From Cycas panzhihuaensis (lineage: Eukaryota; Cycadophyta), in NCBI GenBank assembly GCA_023213395.1, contig CM041465.1:135663741-135727740 (forward strand): a stretch of 64,000 nucleotides of DNA. Direction: 5' to 3'. Made by a program: the position numbers and the translations under genes. Shown one piece after another: positions 63,653-64,000 of the stretch; the stretch's first letter is position 1, and the number at the start of each line of letters is the position of its first letter. The notes below the pieces were generated by a model that saw only the letters and a program-made list of their open reading frames with translations, was not told where the DNA came from and ran no database searches.

Positions 63653-64000
63653 TTAAGATGTTGAGTCTCCAAAATAAAGAAGATGTGGATACTACTTAAT
63701 AAAGTCTATTAATTCCCAAGTCACCTCATCTTATTCACAAGTGGCCCACTATACTAAACACTCAATAATTATTCTATTATAGAGATGATATTGCTTGCTA
63801 GCTAAGATACATTCAAGAAAAATACTGAGAATTTATTTTTCATCTAAGATGGATAGGACTATTTGTGGGGTCAAGCTCTTGCTAAGATATTTTTTGAGGT
63901 AGGAAATATGGAAGACATTATGACTCTTAGTATTAGGTGGGAGTTCCAAAGTATGGGCTACTTCACTGAAATGTTGAAGGACTTTATAAGAGACATAATA
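63653..64000 (-). pseudogene. Chromovirus-type gypsy integrase tail with chromodomain (partial)
   Basis: The minus-strand frame from 64000 reads 'YKVLQHFSEVAHTLELPPNT', 'HNVFHISYLKKYL', and then a chromodomain-like end 'NRIIIECLV.WA' and 'DEVTWELIDFI', stopping at 63653. This is the usual C-terminus of gypsy chromovirus pol, whose chromodomain guides insertion into heterochromatin. Four in-frame stops (after DEK, LV, CE and IK) show decay, but the frame is otherwise unbroken. The remainder lies beyond the window. A purine tract AAAGGAGGGGA (minus strand, 63654-63644) follows the stop and may be its polypurine tract. Confidence 0.8.

Overview
This is plant nuclear DNA from a large, repeat-rich seed-plant genome. 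The evidence is nested Ty1-copia and Ty3-gypsy retrotransposons, a plant-type LINE with an RNase H domain, long AT and GT microsatellites, initiator-Met tRNA primer sites, and one small spliced R3-MYB gene. The species cannot be told from the sequence. Nearly all transposon coding sequence is decayed by in-frame stops and frameshifts, so most of those genes are pseudogenes. No tRNA, rRNA or CRISPR was seen.

Layout. 1-2720: very old LTR-like sequence, distantly related to the gypsy LTR at 26.7 kb. 3164-3458: 3' LTR of a copia family whose other LTR lies at 63.3 kb in the opposite orientation. 3459-46000 (underlying layer): several copies of an unrecognised AT-rich repeat, here called X. Part of X was duplicated in tandem (about 1.42 kb per unit). 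The first unit then received a copia element (10119-24766), whose 5' LTR in turn received a LINE (10649-17191). The second unit received a 16.1-kb gypsy element (26690-42780). Target-site duplications resolve these nestings. 43761-44745: a nearly 1-kb GT/AT microsatellite inside X.

46865-47318 (minus strand): the one convincing host gene, a three-exon CPC/TRY-like R3-MYB of 75 residues, open across its predicted splices. 48.2-48.8 kb: a diverged tandem duplication upstream of that gene. 48.8-53.9 kb: AT-rich DNA without recognisable genes, apart from a degenerate minisatellite near 51.1-51.4 kb. 53961-56601: a deleted minus-strand copia element. 57186-63630: a longer minus-strand copia element lacking its 3' end. 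63653-64000: the integrase tail and chromodomain of another gypsy element, running off the window.

Most interesting: the 16.1-kb gypsy element resembles the plant Tat/Ogre group. It carries gag, protease, RT, RNase H and integrase. Downstream of integrase it has an antisense, apparently intron-containing gene that looks like a plant mobile domain protein, and then a second, separate RNase H domain just before the 3' LTR. The antisense gene has a TATA-like box, a splice pair that restores the frame, an acidic linker and a coiled-coil-like tail. A perfect 18-bp inverted repeat lies in its presumed first intron.
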